From positions 788,872 to 852,871 of the forward strand of contig CAUYUJ010016282.1 in assembly GCA_963575745.1 (NCBI GenBank): a stretch of DNA of 64,000 nucleotides. Direction: 5' to 3'. Positions 53,151 through 62,599 of this stretch are shown piece by piece; within the stretch, counting starts at the first letter, position 1; the number at the start of each line of letters is the position of its first letter. This stretch comes from Prorocentrum cordatum (taxonomy: Eukaryota; Sar; Dinophyceae; Prorocentrales; Prorocentraceae). The notes under the pieces were generated by a model. That model had not been told where the DNA came from. It saw only the letters and a program-made list of their open reading frames with translations, and ran no database searches. Made by a program: the position numbers and the translations under genes.

Positions 53151-53852
53151 GAGACCATGAAGGATTTCATGGTGTCGAAAAAGGAGCTGGACGTTGCCAA
53201 GCTGGCCGCGAACCTGGCGATGAAGAAGTTGAGGCTGGCGACCGAGAAGCGGAGGAAGATCCTAATGGGCGAGAGGATGGCCGAGGCCGAGGAGCGTCGG
53301 GCGATCAAGGAGAACCGCAGACAGGCGAAGACGGACATGACGGCGCGCGCGGAGCAGCTGCTGGAGGATTCTTTGGGCGGGCTCGCGGGCTTCAACATGA
53401 GCTACATGGTGGACGTTGTCCTTGCCTTGCCGGAGGCGCTGCAGGACGAGGAGTTCGTGGAGGACTTCCGCAACGTGACAAAGAGGGTAGACGTTAATGT
53501 CCGAAAGTTCTTGGACCAGACCCAGCAGAAGACCACCCAGTTCGTCAAAGACAGCACCTCCGCCTCTGACGTGGAGCTGCGCTTCATCATGGCGAAGTTC
53601 TTCCACGAGTCGGGTTTCCGCCTCCGAGGGCTGCACCAGGACAGCCTGAAGGCCATCCAGATGCTCAGGCGCACGGTGCCGGAAGACTTGGAGAGGGCGC
53701 TATTCCCGTTCCTCGGGCAGCTGAATGCCAACACGGTCCGCCTCAGGATCAATGCCACCAGCCTGGCTACGGCTACCCCGAAGGAGGCATGCGACCAGAT
53801 CACCCAGATCATCCAGTTGCTTGCGGCAACCCCCGACACCATGCCATCGCAG
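53151..53852 (+). CDS. Gene B exon 5: main helical region
   Basis: The strongest single coding region in the window, with even amino-acid use and no repeats. It starts ETMKDFMVSKKELDVAK. Residues about 1-70 are charged and coiled-coil-like (LRLATEKRRKILMGERM). The remainder is helical, with segments such as YMVDVVLALPEALQDEEF and ELRFIMAKFFHESGFRL. I recognise no domain. The acceptor is CGAAAG|GAG. The proposed end is TCGCAG|GA (53852). If unspliced, the frame reaches TGA at 53865-53867, giving an alternative short end. The preceding 204-nt intron is a multiple of three with no stop, so the unspliced form would also be open. Confidence 0.8.
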
Positions 53853-53867
53853 GAGAACAGAAAATGA

Positions 53868-54496
53868 GCACCAAGACCCGCTCCGCTTCATCGCCGTGTC
53901 TAAACTCGTGCGGGTCTTGAAATCCTTGTTATTAACCGCAGACTCTTGTCCGCAGCCTCCTTCTCATCATCTTTTCCCATTCCTCCAATTTCTCCTCCCT
54001 CCTACCAAGATCTGAACTGGCGCGGACCAAGATCTGCACCATCGCTCTCCTTGCCCTTCCGCCTTGCTCATCGTTCCTCCTTAGCTTCTCCCCCTTCCTT
54101 TCCCTCTCGGAGGCATCTTGGAGACTTCTCGCGTCCTCATGGGCCTTTCTGAGGGCCTGTTGGGGGCCTTCTGATGGGGACCTCGGGGCTCGGTTGAACC
54201 ATCCTGCGGATGTCTGGGCGGGCCGGGGCCGCTTTGGGGCCCTCTTGGGCTGTCTTGGAAGGTTATTTGGCAGTCTGGGAGCCATCTGGGTGCGTTTAAA
54301 GTTGGTTTTGAGATGTCGTGCAGCCGTTTTGGAGCGATTGTTGGCTTTCTTGGGCGCCGTCTGGAGGCCGAAGAGGCGCTGGAGAGCAACACCCAGGGGA
54401 GGGGGGCAATCTTCCGACCACGCGCTAGAACACCTACCGGAGCCTCACCAGACAGCACGCAGACTAGGACGCCCCAGCGTGCCGCTGGCACGGCAG
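53868..54496. other. Gene B intron 5 candidate
   Basis: Contains C/T-rich sequence (53940-54110) and degenerate GGCCTTCTTGG units (54110-54370). No clear coding. The proposed intron is 53853-54496 (GA-AG). Confidence 0.45.
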
Positions 54497-54817
54497 CGGA
54501 TGGCAAACGTCAGCGACTATGACTCGAAGCTGGAGACCATCGGCAAAGTGATCGAGAACGTGTCAACGAGGGTGCTACCCAACATGGAGCGGACGCTGCA
54601 GGTCTCCCCCAACATCACCACCTTCGTGGGCTCGTTCCTGAACATGGCGCGCCTCGAGGTGGGCGGCCTACAGGAGGCGGCCCACAGCATGGTCACCAGG
54701 GCGAGCCCCATCATCGCCGAGCGGGTGCAGTGCACCTTCAGCAGCGCGCGCCCGCGCGCTGGCCTCGGCCTCCTCGGCGCTGTCGCGGTGCTCGCGGCCA
54801 CTTGGCTCCTCAACTGA
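54497..54817 (+). CDS. Gene B exon 6: C-terminus with hydrophobic tail
   Basis: 106 codons and a TGA. It starts about RMANVSDYDSKLETIGKV and contains NMERTLQVSPNITTF, with an N-glycosylation sequon NIT. It ends RAGLGLLGAVAVLAATWLLN, a hydrophobic tail suited to a GPI-anchor signal or tail anchor. With the exon 1 signal peptide this suggests a secreted, membrane-anchored protein of about 500 residues. The acceptor GGCAG|CGG is in phase 0. Membership of the same gene as exon 5 is inferred from strand, phase and composition. Confidence 0.65.
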   Translation, partial: RMANVSDYDSKLETIGKVIENVSTRVLPNMERTLQVSPNITTFVGSFLNMARLEVGGLQEAAHSMVTRASPIIAERVQCTFSSARPRAGLGLLGAVAVLAATWLLN

Positions 54818-56109
54818 GGGGCCCCCCTCTGCCGCTCCGCAGCTGCCCTTCACGTGCTCTCTGTGTGTCTGCACTCGTCGGGTGGCCGAGGCAGGGGCGC
54901 CAGGATGATAGGAGAATCGTGAGGCTCGCTTGGGGCGGTTGTGCCGTGCACCTGCTGTTTCTCCTCTCCCGCGGCTTCCTGCCGTATTCCCCCCCGCCTC
55001 CTATAATTACACTCGCCCTTCTCCCCGACTCGCAGGCTGTAGGCAGGCACTGTCCCTTCACTGCGATTGCTGCGCTGGACGGCGACCCCCCCGATCAGGC
55101 GTCGCAACCTCTTGCGTTTTGTGTCCAGTGCGTTTCATGGGCGCACAATTGCAGTGGACCAAATTGCTCAACATCGGTACCCAGACCCCTCCCACGGTCC
55201 ATCCAAATCTCCTCCATCCTGGCACACGTTTGCATTCATATCTATTCCTGGTAAGTTAGTTTATTCATGTAGCAGCGTTTGTATACATTCATTCCGTCTA
55301 TCCGTCCGAATCTCGTCCATCTTGTATTCCGTCTCGCCTTCTCGAGCTGCGTCCAGCCGTAGCGACCAAAATTACCTCCAGAGACACCAGACAGAACTCC
55401 ACAACGACGAGGTCTTCGTCTCCGTCATGTGTTCCAGTTTGCAGATTTCCATTCCCCTCCTGTCCTTGCCGCCGTCGTGAAACTTGTCAGACTTCTTTTT
55501 TCGACCTGCCGCGGCCAAAAGGTGTTTCAACCCTTTCCCTGGGGACAGTTTTTGCCCCGGATTCATTCCTGATGGCCCCGCGGGGCTCGAGAGCTGTCCC
55601 GGGATGCCGAAACGAAGGAAGATCGCGAGGGTTGTGTGAAATATCCCGCTCAAAGCCCCGCTGACCTGAGGCCTTCACTAGGGGAAAGAGCAATGGCATA
55701 AACATAGAAACTCGGAGGTCCGCGCGGAGTTCCCGGATCCGCGCTGAACCCCGAGTTTGGATGTTCATGTCATTGTTCGTTTCCCTATTCACAGCCCCTC
55801 GCACCCGATCCCGCTGGCGGATTGAATTTAATTGTGGCCGTCCACTGACACGTGTTTCAGAAAATCACATCACCTCGCCCGCTATCCCCAGAGGCCAGCG
55901 CTCGCTTCTTCGTCCCCCTATTCTCGGGTGCTGCTAGAAGTGCCCCTGGCCCAAGGTGCCCCCAGCTTTGCGCTCCATTTTTGGGCCCTCTGGGGGCCCT
56001 CTGGGCCTCGTTGGGGGTGGTCCGGAGATCGTCTGGGCAACCCCGGGAATCCTGGGGGGCACTTCTAGCAACACCCGATGTTCACAGGCCCCTCGGGCCC
56101 GATCCTGAG
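54818..56109. other. End of gene A intron 12
   Basis: After the gene B stop there is unique sequence with no recognised exon, then the TIR-F element at 55681. 55960-56060 has GGGCCCTCTGGGGG repeats before the exon 13 acceptor. Confidence 0.45.
55681..55785. mobile_element. TIR-F element, short, flanked by TA
   Basis: Starts GGGGAAAGAGCAATGGCAT, ends ATGTCATTGTTCGTTTCCC, with TA on each side. The interior GGTCCGCGCGGAGTTCCC is shared with the 24-kb copy; the GC-rich centre is deleted. Confidence 0.8.
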
Positions 56110-56226
56110 GTCTGCTGCACCGACGAGTGCGAGGTGCTCCTGGCCAGCCTGGAGCGCGGCGTCGGCCAGCCCGACGCCTCCGTCGAGGACCCCGCGCTCA
56201 GCGCCTGCGTGCGGCCGCCGCGGCAG
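56110..56226 (+). CDS. Gene A exon 13 (VCCTDECEVLL)
   Basis: 39 codons in phase 0 at both ends: VCCTDECEVLLASLERGVG, then QPDASVEDPALSACVRPPRQ. The acceptor is CCTGAG|GTC and the donor CGGCAG|GC. The join to exon 12 (EYYG|VCC) matches the family order. The frame stays open through the following ~260-bp (CCT)n tract, which would encode poly-Pro; intron removal is preferred. Confidence 0.82.
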
Positions 56227-56234
56227 GCGCAGCC

Positions 56235-56490
56235 TGCTCCTCCTCCTCCTCCTCCTCCTCCTCCTCCTCCTCCTCCTCCGCCACCTCCTCCTCCTCCCCT
56301 TCCACCTCCTCCTCCTCCTCCTTTTCCTCCTCCCCCTCCTCCTCCGCCACCTCCTCCTTCTCCTCCTTCTCCTCCTCCACCTCCTCCTCTTCCTCCCCAC
56401 CCTCCACCTCCTCCTCCTCCTCCTCCTCCTCCCCCTCCACCTCCTCCTCCTCCTCTCCCTCCTCCTCCTCTCCTCCTCCTCCTCCTCTCG
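56235..56490. repeat. (CCT)n tract = gene A intron 13
   Basis: Nearly pure CCTCCTCCT with CCACCT and TCC variants, filling almost all of the 267-bp intron between exon 13 and tentative exon 14. Confidence 0.85.
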
Positions 56491-56493
56491 CAG

Positions 56494-56511
56494 ACTGTCC
56501 AGCGTCCCGAG
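56494..56511 (+). CDS. Gene A exon 14, tentative
   Basis: Six codons, TVQRPE, follow the acceptor CTCGCAG|ACT at the end of the (CCT)n tract. The donor would be CCCGAG|GC. The family has a short TVxAPR-like segment after exon 13. The exon is very short, and the frame also stays open further right, so the end is uncertain. Confidence 0.35.
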
Positions 56512-56584
56512 GCAGCCGGAGCGAAGAGCTTTTCGAAGGCCTCGGCCTCCGTCGGAGCTCCAGAGACGGGGGTCGATGCAAGCG

Positions 56585-56721
56585 TTAAGTCGGCCCTGTC
56601 CCTCTACAGGAATAATAGTCTGAGGACGATGTTTCGACTACTTTGGATTTTGTTGGGCGTGTTTTTCGGCTATTATTTTGTTCGCCCAATATCCGCCTGT
56701 AGGGGGGCATGGCCGACCTAA
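56585..56721. mobile_element. TIR-A element, 8-bp duplication TGCAAGCG
   Basis: Ends TTAAGTCGGCCCTGTCCC and GGCATGGCCGACCTAA. Exact duplicates at 56577-56584 and 56722-56729. It lies just after tentative exon 14 of gene A. Confidence 0.87.
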
Positions 56722-56729
56722 TGCAAGCG

Positions 56730-57440
56730 TGCGTCCGCCCGCTCGGCGGATCTTGCAGGATCCTGCGTGGTCAGGGATGCACTGGCCATTCGCTGGCGCG
56801 CAGGAACCTGTCGGACGGGGTTCGGACGAGGATGAATCCGTTGCAGAGCGTTCCGGAGCGCTCTCGAAGCGTTCCGGAACGCTCTGAGAATGCACCGGCG
56901 CCCGATCCCAGAGATTCTCGATTGCGAAGGTTTCACGGCTGGTGCCGCCGACCCTGAAGGGGGACAGCGACGACGACGGCGACGACGACGACGGCGGCGG
57001 CAGCGGCAACGACGACGACGCTGATGTGAGTCAGAGTCCTCAGGGATGCTGTTTTGGGTCTCTCCAGAGCGCTCTCGGAGGCCTCTGGGGGGCAGTTTGT
57101 TGGCATCTTGGGAGCATCTTGGGTGCCTCCTGGCAGCCTCTTGGGAGTCTCTTGGGGCTTCCTGGGGCTGTTGGGGCCTCTTGGGGCCTCCTGGGATTCT
57201 TTTGGGACCGAGGGCTCGAAATGTTCGTTCGGTTCCCCCGTCGTGGCGTCGTGTCAGACGGGACTAGGACGAGGATAAATCCGTTCCAGAGCGTTCCAGA
57301 GCGCTCTCGAAGCGTTACGGAACGCTCTGAGAATGCCGCGGCGCCCGATCTCAGAGATTCTCGATTTATCCTCCCCCGATTTTATCTTCGTCCTGGCTTC
57401 GTCTTAGTGCACTGTCCCTTGGCTAGCGCGCAGAATCCTG
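56730..57440. repeat. GGACGAGGATGAATCCG / CGTTCCGGAGCGCTC repeat, two copies
   Basis: 56816-56935 and 57261-57365 share ACGAGGAT, AATCCGTT, CAGAGCGTTCC, GAGCGCTCTCGAAGCG and CAGAGATTCTCGAT. The core is palindromic (GAGCGTTCCGG / GGAACGCTC). Between them lies a (CGA)n run and GGCCTCTTGG repeat. Confidence 0.7.
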
Positions 57441-58289
57441 CAGAGCGAAGCCTGAGGTTTCGGCCTCCGCGGGCAGTCTTCGAGCCTCCGCGGGGCCGCC
57501 GAGAAACGACGCAGGAGGAGAAGCCAGCAGTGGGTCACCACCCACCAGACCACCCCAACCCACCCTGAAGGCCCCAATTTGGCCTCCATCCTCAGTGGTG
57601 GGGGGCGTCGGGGAACATTGAAAGAGTACATATGGATCCCGACCCCCCCAACCTGAAATTTGGGATCTTCGGGGTAGGTTGGGGTGGTCCTGTAGGCAGT
57701 CAGGAAAGGGTCAGGACTTCAGGACCCCCCCGCACTCAACAGGAACGAGGAAGCGGATGTCTGGGGATGGTCGCCCGCCTCTTCAAGCAGTGCCACCGAA
57801 ATTGGGCGCTCCGGGTTGTCGCATCCGCGTTTGGGGGTGCATCGGCGGATCGCAGGGTGGTGGTTCGGTTGGGGGGCAGAGCGTGAATTACCTACCCCGC
57901 TTTCGCTTCCACGCAACACCAAGCCATACCACGCGCCTCCTCGTCAAGCGGCCTGACTAGTACAGGCCGCAATTTGGCATCATTTGGTATCTCTTGGAAG
58001 CGAGGGTGGTCAAAAGCGAGGTAGGTTTGTTTTCCCCCGATGGGGGGTAGGAGCGGGCTGCCCCTCGCGGGGCAAGGGGGGGAGGGGTCACGCCGGAGGG
58101 GGGGGGCGGGGCGGCGCGCGGGAGGGGTCTCGGGGGGCGGAACGGGGCGTCGGGTGGGTTGGCCCGTGCGTGTGCTGCTCAGACAGCTTGGGGTGCAGCC
58201 GAGCTGTTGGGAGAAAGGGGCCGCGTTGGTGCCGGACGGGCCCGGGGGCGATCTGGGGTTCCTTCCGCTTCCGGGTGATCCTTGGTTCC
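57441..58289. other. No gene recognised
   Basis: Unique-looking sequence, G-rich at 58040-58140. No exon supported. Confidence 0.4.
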
Positions 58290-58610
58290 TTCCGGGGAGG
58301 AATGATGAGAGGGAGGAGGAGGAGGAGGAGGAGGAGGAGGAGGAGGAGGAGGAGGAGGAGGAGGACCAGCACGCATCCTGGAAGGGGGGATGCGCTGTCT
58401 TGGCTGCAAACGCCACGGAGGTGCAGGCCAGTGCTCTCGGGGCTGGATAGACCTCCTACGTTGACACGCCGATTAAGGAATTGGCCGTTCTCGTTCGCGA
58501 GGGGGCGTCGCGGCCGTCATTTCTGCGGGTCCAGGTCCGTCGGTTTCGGTCCCATTCCGTTTTCACTAAGGGGAGATTTACTGAAGGGAGGCTTGTCCAC
58601 CGCCGACGGT
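58290..58610. repeat. Duplicated segment, related to 47.99-48.48 kb, without TIR-D
   Basis: Same blocks as the 48-kb segment with an intact GGATAGACC site (58445). It also carries 27 bp (AACGCCACGGAGGTGCAGG and eight more bases) identical to the end of gene B exon 3 and its donor. Confidence 0.8.
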
Positions 58611-59241
58611 GTTTTTTTCTCCGGCGCCCTTGGCGCACCTGGGCGGAGTTGAGGCCCCACACTGGGCTTCGCTCCTTGTCAGAGGCTCCGTAAGTCGAAG
58701 AAGTATCAATTGCATACGCATACGCTTCCAGAGTCCGCGCGGACCTCCGAAGGTTTACGCTATTCTGCAGCGCTGTCTTGCTCTAGTGTGGCAACATTTT
58801 GACACCGCAACCCTGTATCAAGCACTGTTGAAGCGCCCTGGCTTGCCTGTAGACCCACCAAATGATGTTCTAAGAGCCGTTTGCGGTCTGCACGAAATGT
58901 TCGGAGAACATCGGGTTTACGTTCTAAGAACATTGTTTTAGTTATTCGAGCACTCTAGGGTTCTAAGAATGTGTCGTGGTATGCCTACAGGAATGCCGGG
59001 ACGGTCGGTCCCCGCTCAATTGTATTGGATAGGGAAGTGGCCGGAGGTTTGCAGCAGGGCGTTGCCCTTCTGTGCGGCACGTCGCATGGGAGATTGACAG
59101 CAGCGCGCGCCTGGCTTCTTGGTGGGAGGCCGCGACCGAGGCTGGAGGTTTGGGGATGTGCTGAGAGGCTTCCACGGCTGGATGGCCAGGACCGTTCCCC
59201 AGACAGGTCTGGAGGTCGGCTGTCGACCACCCAGCCTACAC

Positions 59242-59392
59242 TTCGGTCGGGCATGTCCTCTTATTTTGACAGAACAATGACCACATAGTCCAGACATGTT
59301 CAAAAATAATTAAAAAGTAGTCGAAACGTCGTCTCCACATTGTCTATGACTATTCTCGCATATTTCTCCTGTGAGGGACAGGCCCGACTTAA
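59242..59392. mobile_element. TIR-A element, 8-bp duplication GCCTACAC
   Basis: Ends TTCGGTCGGGCATGTCC and GGGACAGGCCCGACTTAA. Exact duplicates at 59234-59241 and 59393-59400. Confidence 0.87.
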
Positions 59393-59399
59393 GCCTACA

Positions 59400-60469
59400 C
59401 TACCTCGCGTCGCGAAAAAGTCACGGCGGGAGGTTTTCGAACATGTTCTGGCGGGGCCTCACCCAGCCTGGAAGAGTTGGTCTCGGGGAAGGGGTCGAGA
59501 CTTCGGGGGGTCTGTCTGGGATGTACCGCAGGTGGGGAAGCTCGGCGCTTCCCGTTCTGGTCCGATCAGGTTTCAAGCGCAGGCGTCTGTTAAATCAGCT
59601 AGTGCCACCCCCCTGTTCGGGGTGAGGTGCGTCGGCGTAGAGCTCTTCCCACGGTCACTAATCACTACGACCAGTAACCCGCCAGCTTTAGGGCGTCAAG
59701 GGACACCTCCTGCGCTGGCCAAGCTGCTCGACAATCCCATGAGGGCACACTGTCGTCGCTGTGTCGGGAATGGTTATTTTGACTGCCAGTGGCTCTCCTT
59801 CCGGGCCTGCCAGTGGTTCGGGACGTTCCGAGGCACGTGACCAACGGTTTATCTGTTGCAATTGTGGTGGGTCGACTCAGTGGCCGACGATTTAGATTGC
59901 CACATTTTGTCAAGCTCGTACTCCCAAGGGATGCGGGATCTTGACTGCGTTTCGTCGTGGCCTTGGGCCTAATTCTCGGCTGGGTGACCTGATGACAGGC
60001 CCGTGACAATGTCGCGACTTGACGCCACCCTTGCTGACCCCATGGAAATCCAACGTGTTACGTCCACCCACCTCGGGGTCCCCATCAGGTGAACGTGCCC
60101 CACAGCACGAGCAGAGAGTGTCTGCCCTCCTTGAACGTGTGAGGGTCAAGGATGCACCAACCTCCAGGCATAAATTGTTGTACCCTTGCCTGGCGTTGGT
60201 GTGATCACGTTCGGATCTTCCCAAGGAGCTGTCTGATAGTACCCTGGCGCGTTTTTGACGTGCGTATTTTCTCCCGGCGAGGACCACCGAGGAGCACCGT
60301 GGCTCATGTTGCGAAGCCGATGCACGCGCGAAACAAGACACGCGCATGGGGAATGGAGGTCCCAGCGATGGCAAGCTGTCCCTCCTCGCCGCCCTCCTGC
60401 CCCCCCCCATTGCACCCCCCCCCTGTCTCGCCTCCCTTGGTCCCCCTTTCCTCGAGGAAGAGCAGCTGC
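59400..60469. other. No gene recognised
   Basis: Mostly unique sequence. 60268-60378 resembles 24880-24985 and 16358-16465 (GGCGAGGACCACCG, GGAGCA, GAGGTCCCAGCGATGGCA). 60385-60450 is C-rich. Confidence 0.4.
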
Positions 60470-60840
60470 GTACACACGTAAACCTGTGGAGCTCCCCGCG
60501 GATCTCCTGGATCGGCGATGGAGCCCCCTAGCGGCGCCCCTGGCGCGCTCCGCGCGCACCGTAGCTCTGGACGCCCGAGATGGGCACGGAAAGAATGGGT
60601 ACACTGCCCAACAGCAGTTCCTGTTCATCTTGAACAGGACTCGCTGTCCGCGCCGCCGCGGCCTGTGTCCATTTGAGACAGAAGGCCGCCTGCCCAACAG
60701 CGGCCGCTGTTGGTTTGGGACAACATTTGTTGTTGGGCATTGTACCCATTGTTTCGGTACCCATTTCGGGTGTCCAAAGTAGAGGACATCCAGCGCAGAT
60801 CCACGACATCCGCATGGAACTCCGGCAGTTCCTGTTTTTG
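60470..60840. mobile_element. TIR-F element split by a TIR-G element
   Basis: The left half (60470-60568) has GTGGAGCTCC, CGGATCTCCTGGATCGGCG and TGGCGCGCTCCGCGCG. The right half (60776-60840) has AGTAGAGGACATCCAGC, GCAGATCC and ATGGAACTCC. The intact TIR-G element lies between them. Confidence 0.65.
60569..60775. mobile_element. TIR-G element, nested in TIR-F
   Basis: Starts GGACGCCCGAGATGGGCAC and ends CCCATTTCGGGTGTCC, its inverse over about 45 bp (AATGGGTACA and TGTACCCATT). Internal hairpins are AGTTCCTGTTCATCTTGAAC and AACATTTGTTGTT. Confidence 0.8.
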
Positions 60841-60957
60841 CCGTTCTGCGCCTCGTTCCACCCTCCCTCTCCTGTGCCCTGCCCAGACTGGCGTCCGCAG
60901 CAGCCGCTCCTAAGCCGCTTGGGTTCGAGATCTCGGCGCAAGGAGCCGAGAATAGAG

Positions 60958-61037
60958 GAGTCCAGAGGGGCGTCAGCACAGCTCGCTCGGCAGGTCGAGG
61001 CGATGTCGTCCGTGCTCGACAAGGCGTCTGGGCACAG
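60958..61037 (+). CDS. Gene A exon 15, tentative
   Basis: Open segment ESRGASAQLARQVEAMSSV then LDKASGH between a possible acceptor ATAGAG|GAG and donor CACAG|GC. It has helical, exon-like composition and fits loosely where the family has an LSxxLxxRLxEIA segment. It could belong to another gene. A (CAG)11 tract follows 22 bp downstream. Confidence 0.35.
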
Positions 61038-61058
61038 GCCGAAGGGGGCGCTCGCCGT

Positions 61059-61059
<1 letters not shown>

Positions 61060-61092
<33 letters not shown>
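61060..61092 (+). repeat. (CAG)11 microsatellite
   Basis: Eleven exact CAG triplets. They would encode poly-Gln if the open frame of tentative exon 15 were not spliced at 61037. Confidence 0.9.
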
Positions 61093-61095
<3 letters not shown>

Positions 61096-61099
61096 GCTT

Positions 61100-62590
61100 G
61101 GGTCAGTCCACCCCTGACGATTCAGGAGGGGAGGAGAGTGAGGTTGAGGGCAGGGTGGTGAGGGGTCCACCCTTGACGGTTCAGGAGCGGAAGAGGGGGC
61201 TGGGCAGGGCGAGGAGTAACAGGGCAACCTGAGCGGAGAGGGAGGATGCGAAGGAGGATGCCAGGAGGGGAGGAGGGGTAGGAGGGGGAGAACGAGGAGG
61301 ATCAGGTGGAATTGCAGGAGAGGGAGGGTGCACAATACGAGAAGGGCGAGCGGGGAAGTGAAAAAGGATGAGGAGGACGACCATCATACTGATGGGGTGG
61401 CGAAGGCAGAGGAGGAGGCGGCGGAGGAGGCTGACACTGAGACTGCTCTTGAGGCAGGTCAGGCCCAGCTAGGGCGGGGCTGAAATGACAAGAGGGGCGC
61501 GAGGCATTGCCTCGGGGCCCCCGGGCTGGCGGATGAGCAGCTTCCCCCCCCCAGGGGCAACGATGGGGTGGGGGAAGTCACACGGGTGAGCGCATCGACC
61601 TCGATTGGTGGATACATCGTCGACGCATCGTTTATACAAGGGATATGTTATTCCTCTTCTTATCTTTTTACAAGCCCGGGCGGGGGGAAATCCGTCACCC
61701 CCCCCCCAAAACCGGACTCCCGGGATCTGGGGCTTTGGGACCTTCCGGACGGTCCTCGAAGCGGCCCCCGGGCCTCGCTTGGCGTTTTGCCAAGCCTTCC
61801 CAGCACACTTAGGGCGATCAGGAGGGTCATCGGAGACGTCCCAGAGACTCCCAAGACAGCACAAGAGCGCTTCAAGAGTGACCGACGCGACCTCAAGATG
61901 GCCCAAGAGGCCTCCAGGACGGCCCCAAAGAGGGCTCCAAGAGCACTCCCAAGAAGGCCCCACGAGGCAAAAATCATGGATCCTCTATCGGCTTTCGGTG
62001 AAGGTTGGGGTTCTCCTCTTTTCGGCTTCCCGACGCTCCAAGACGGCGGTCTTCTAGGCGTCCGACGCCGCCTAGGAGGCTCCAAAATCGCCCCACAACC
62101 ATCCGAAAAGGCTTCAAGCAATCCAAGAGAGCCCCAAAACGGCACAACACGGGTCCAAGATGGCCCTCAGAGAGCCCCATGGTGGCCTAAGATGGCTTAA
62201 AGACACCCTCCGAAGCATTCGAAATCGTGACCCGTTCGTTCAGGGATACCGCGGTTGGAGGCAGGGTGGCCCGAGGAAGCCCACAGGGGCCCCCAGAATA
62301 CGCCCAGGACGCCTCCAGAAGGCCTTAAGAAAACCCGAAACAACTTTTCTGAGGCCCCCAGAGGCTCTCCATTGAGGAGCCTCCGCAAAAAAAGCTGAGG
62401 AGGATGGGGAGAATGCCCAGGGTATGGCGAAAATAAAGAAAAAGAAGCATGGAGGAAGGAAACCGAGTAACATTATCATAGCTGCGATGCCGGAAAAGGC
62501 AACAAGGAGTTATCGCTAAATTGTCGACTGGACCGTCCTGCTATTCCGCCTGCATGCCAAGCTTCAAGGACGAAGGTGCATGGCGCGAAG
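61100..62590. other. Tail region, repeat only
   Basis: 61110-61480 is G/A-rich. 61740-62380 is the reverse form of the GGCCTCTTGG repeat (CCCAAGAGGCC-like), with a TTCGGCTTCCCGACGC block shared with 8.05 kb. No supported exon. Confidence 0.5.
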
Positions 62591-62599
62591 CGCCACTGC

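Larger units (their letters stand above)
1955..61037 (+). other. Gene A: span of a multi-exon dinoflagellate gene of unnamed family
   Basis: This entry covers the whole gene; exons are listed separately. Exons 1-13 (1955-56226) are placed by AG acceptors, compatible phases and protein-like composition. Their lengths of 42, 94, 74, 92, 64, 60, 192, 87, 66, 77, 32, 74 and 117 nt sum to 1071, exactly 357 codons with no stop. Donors are GC in eight introns, GT in three and GA in two, and 11 of 12 acceptors read AG|G, as known for dinoflagellates. Introns run from 267 bp to 19.4 kb. From memory, motifs such as RYALHR, VKGLEP, VRLADFYKAAL and YVNSPTNCVAS recur in this order in a large dinoflagellate family without an assigned function. 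There is no signal peptide or stop, so both gene ends are missing. I give no function. Exons 14 and 15 are tentative. Confidence 0.8.

Noticed and set aside
53868-54496. Treating gene B as ending at the TGA at 53865-53867
   Set aside because: Possible, but the next open stretch (54497-54817) is clearly protein-like, in compatible phase and gives a C-terminal anchor; kept as the alternative end.
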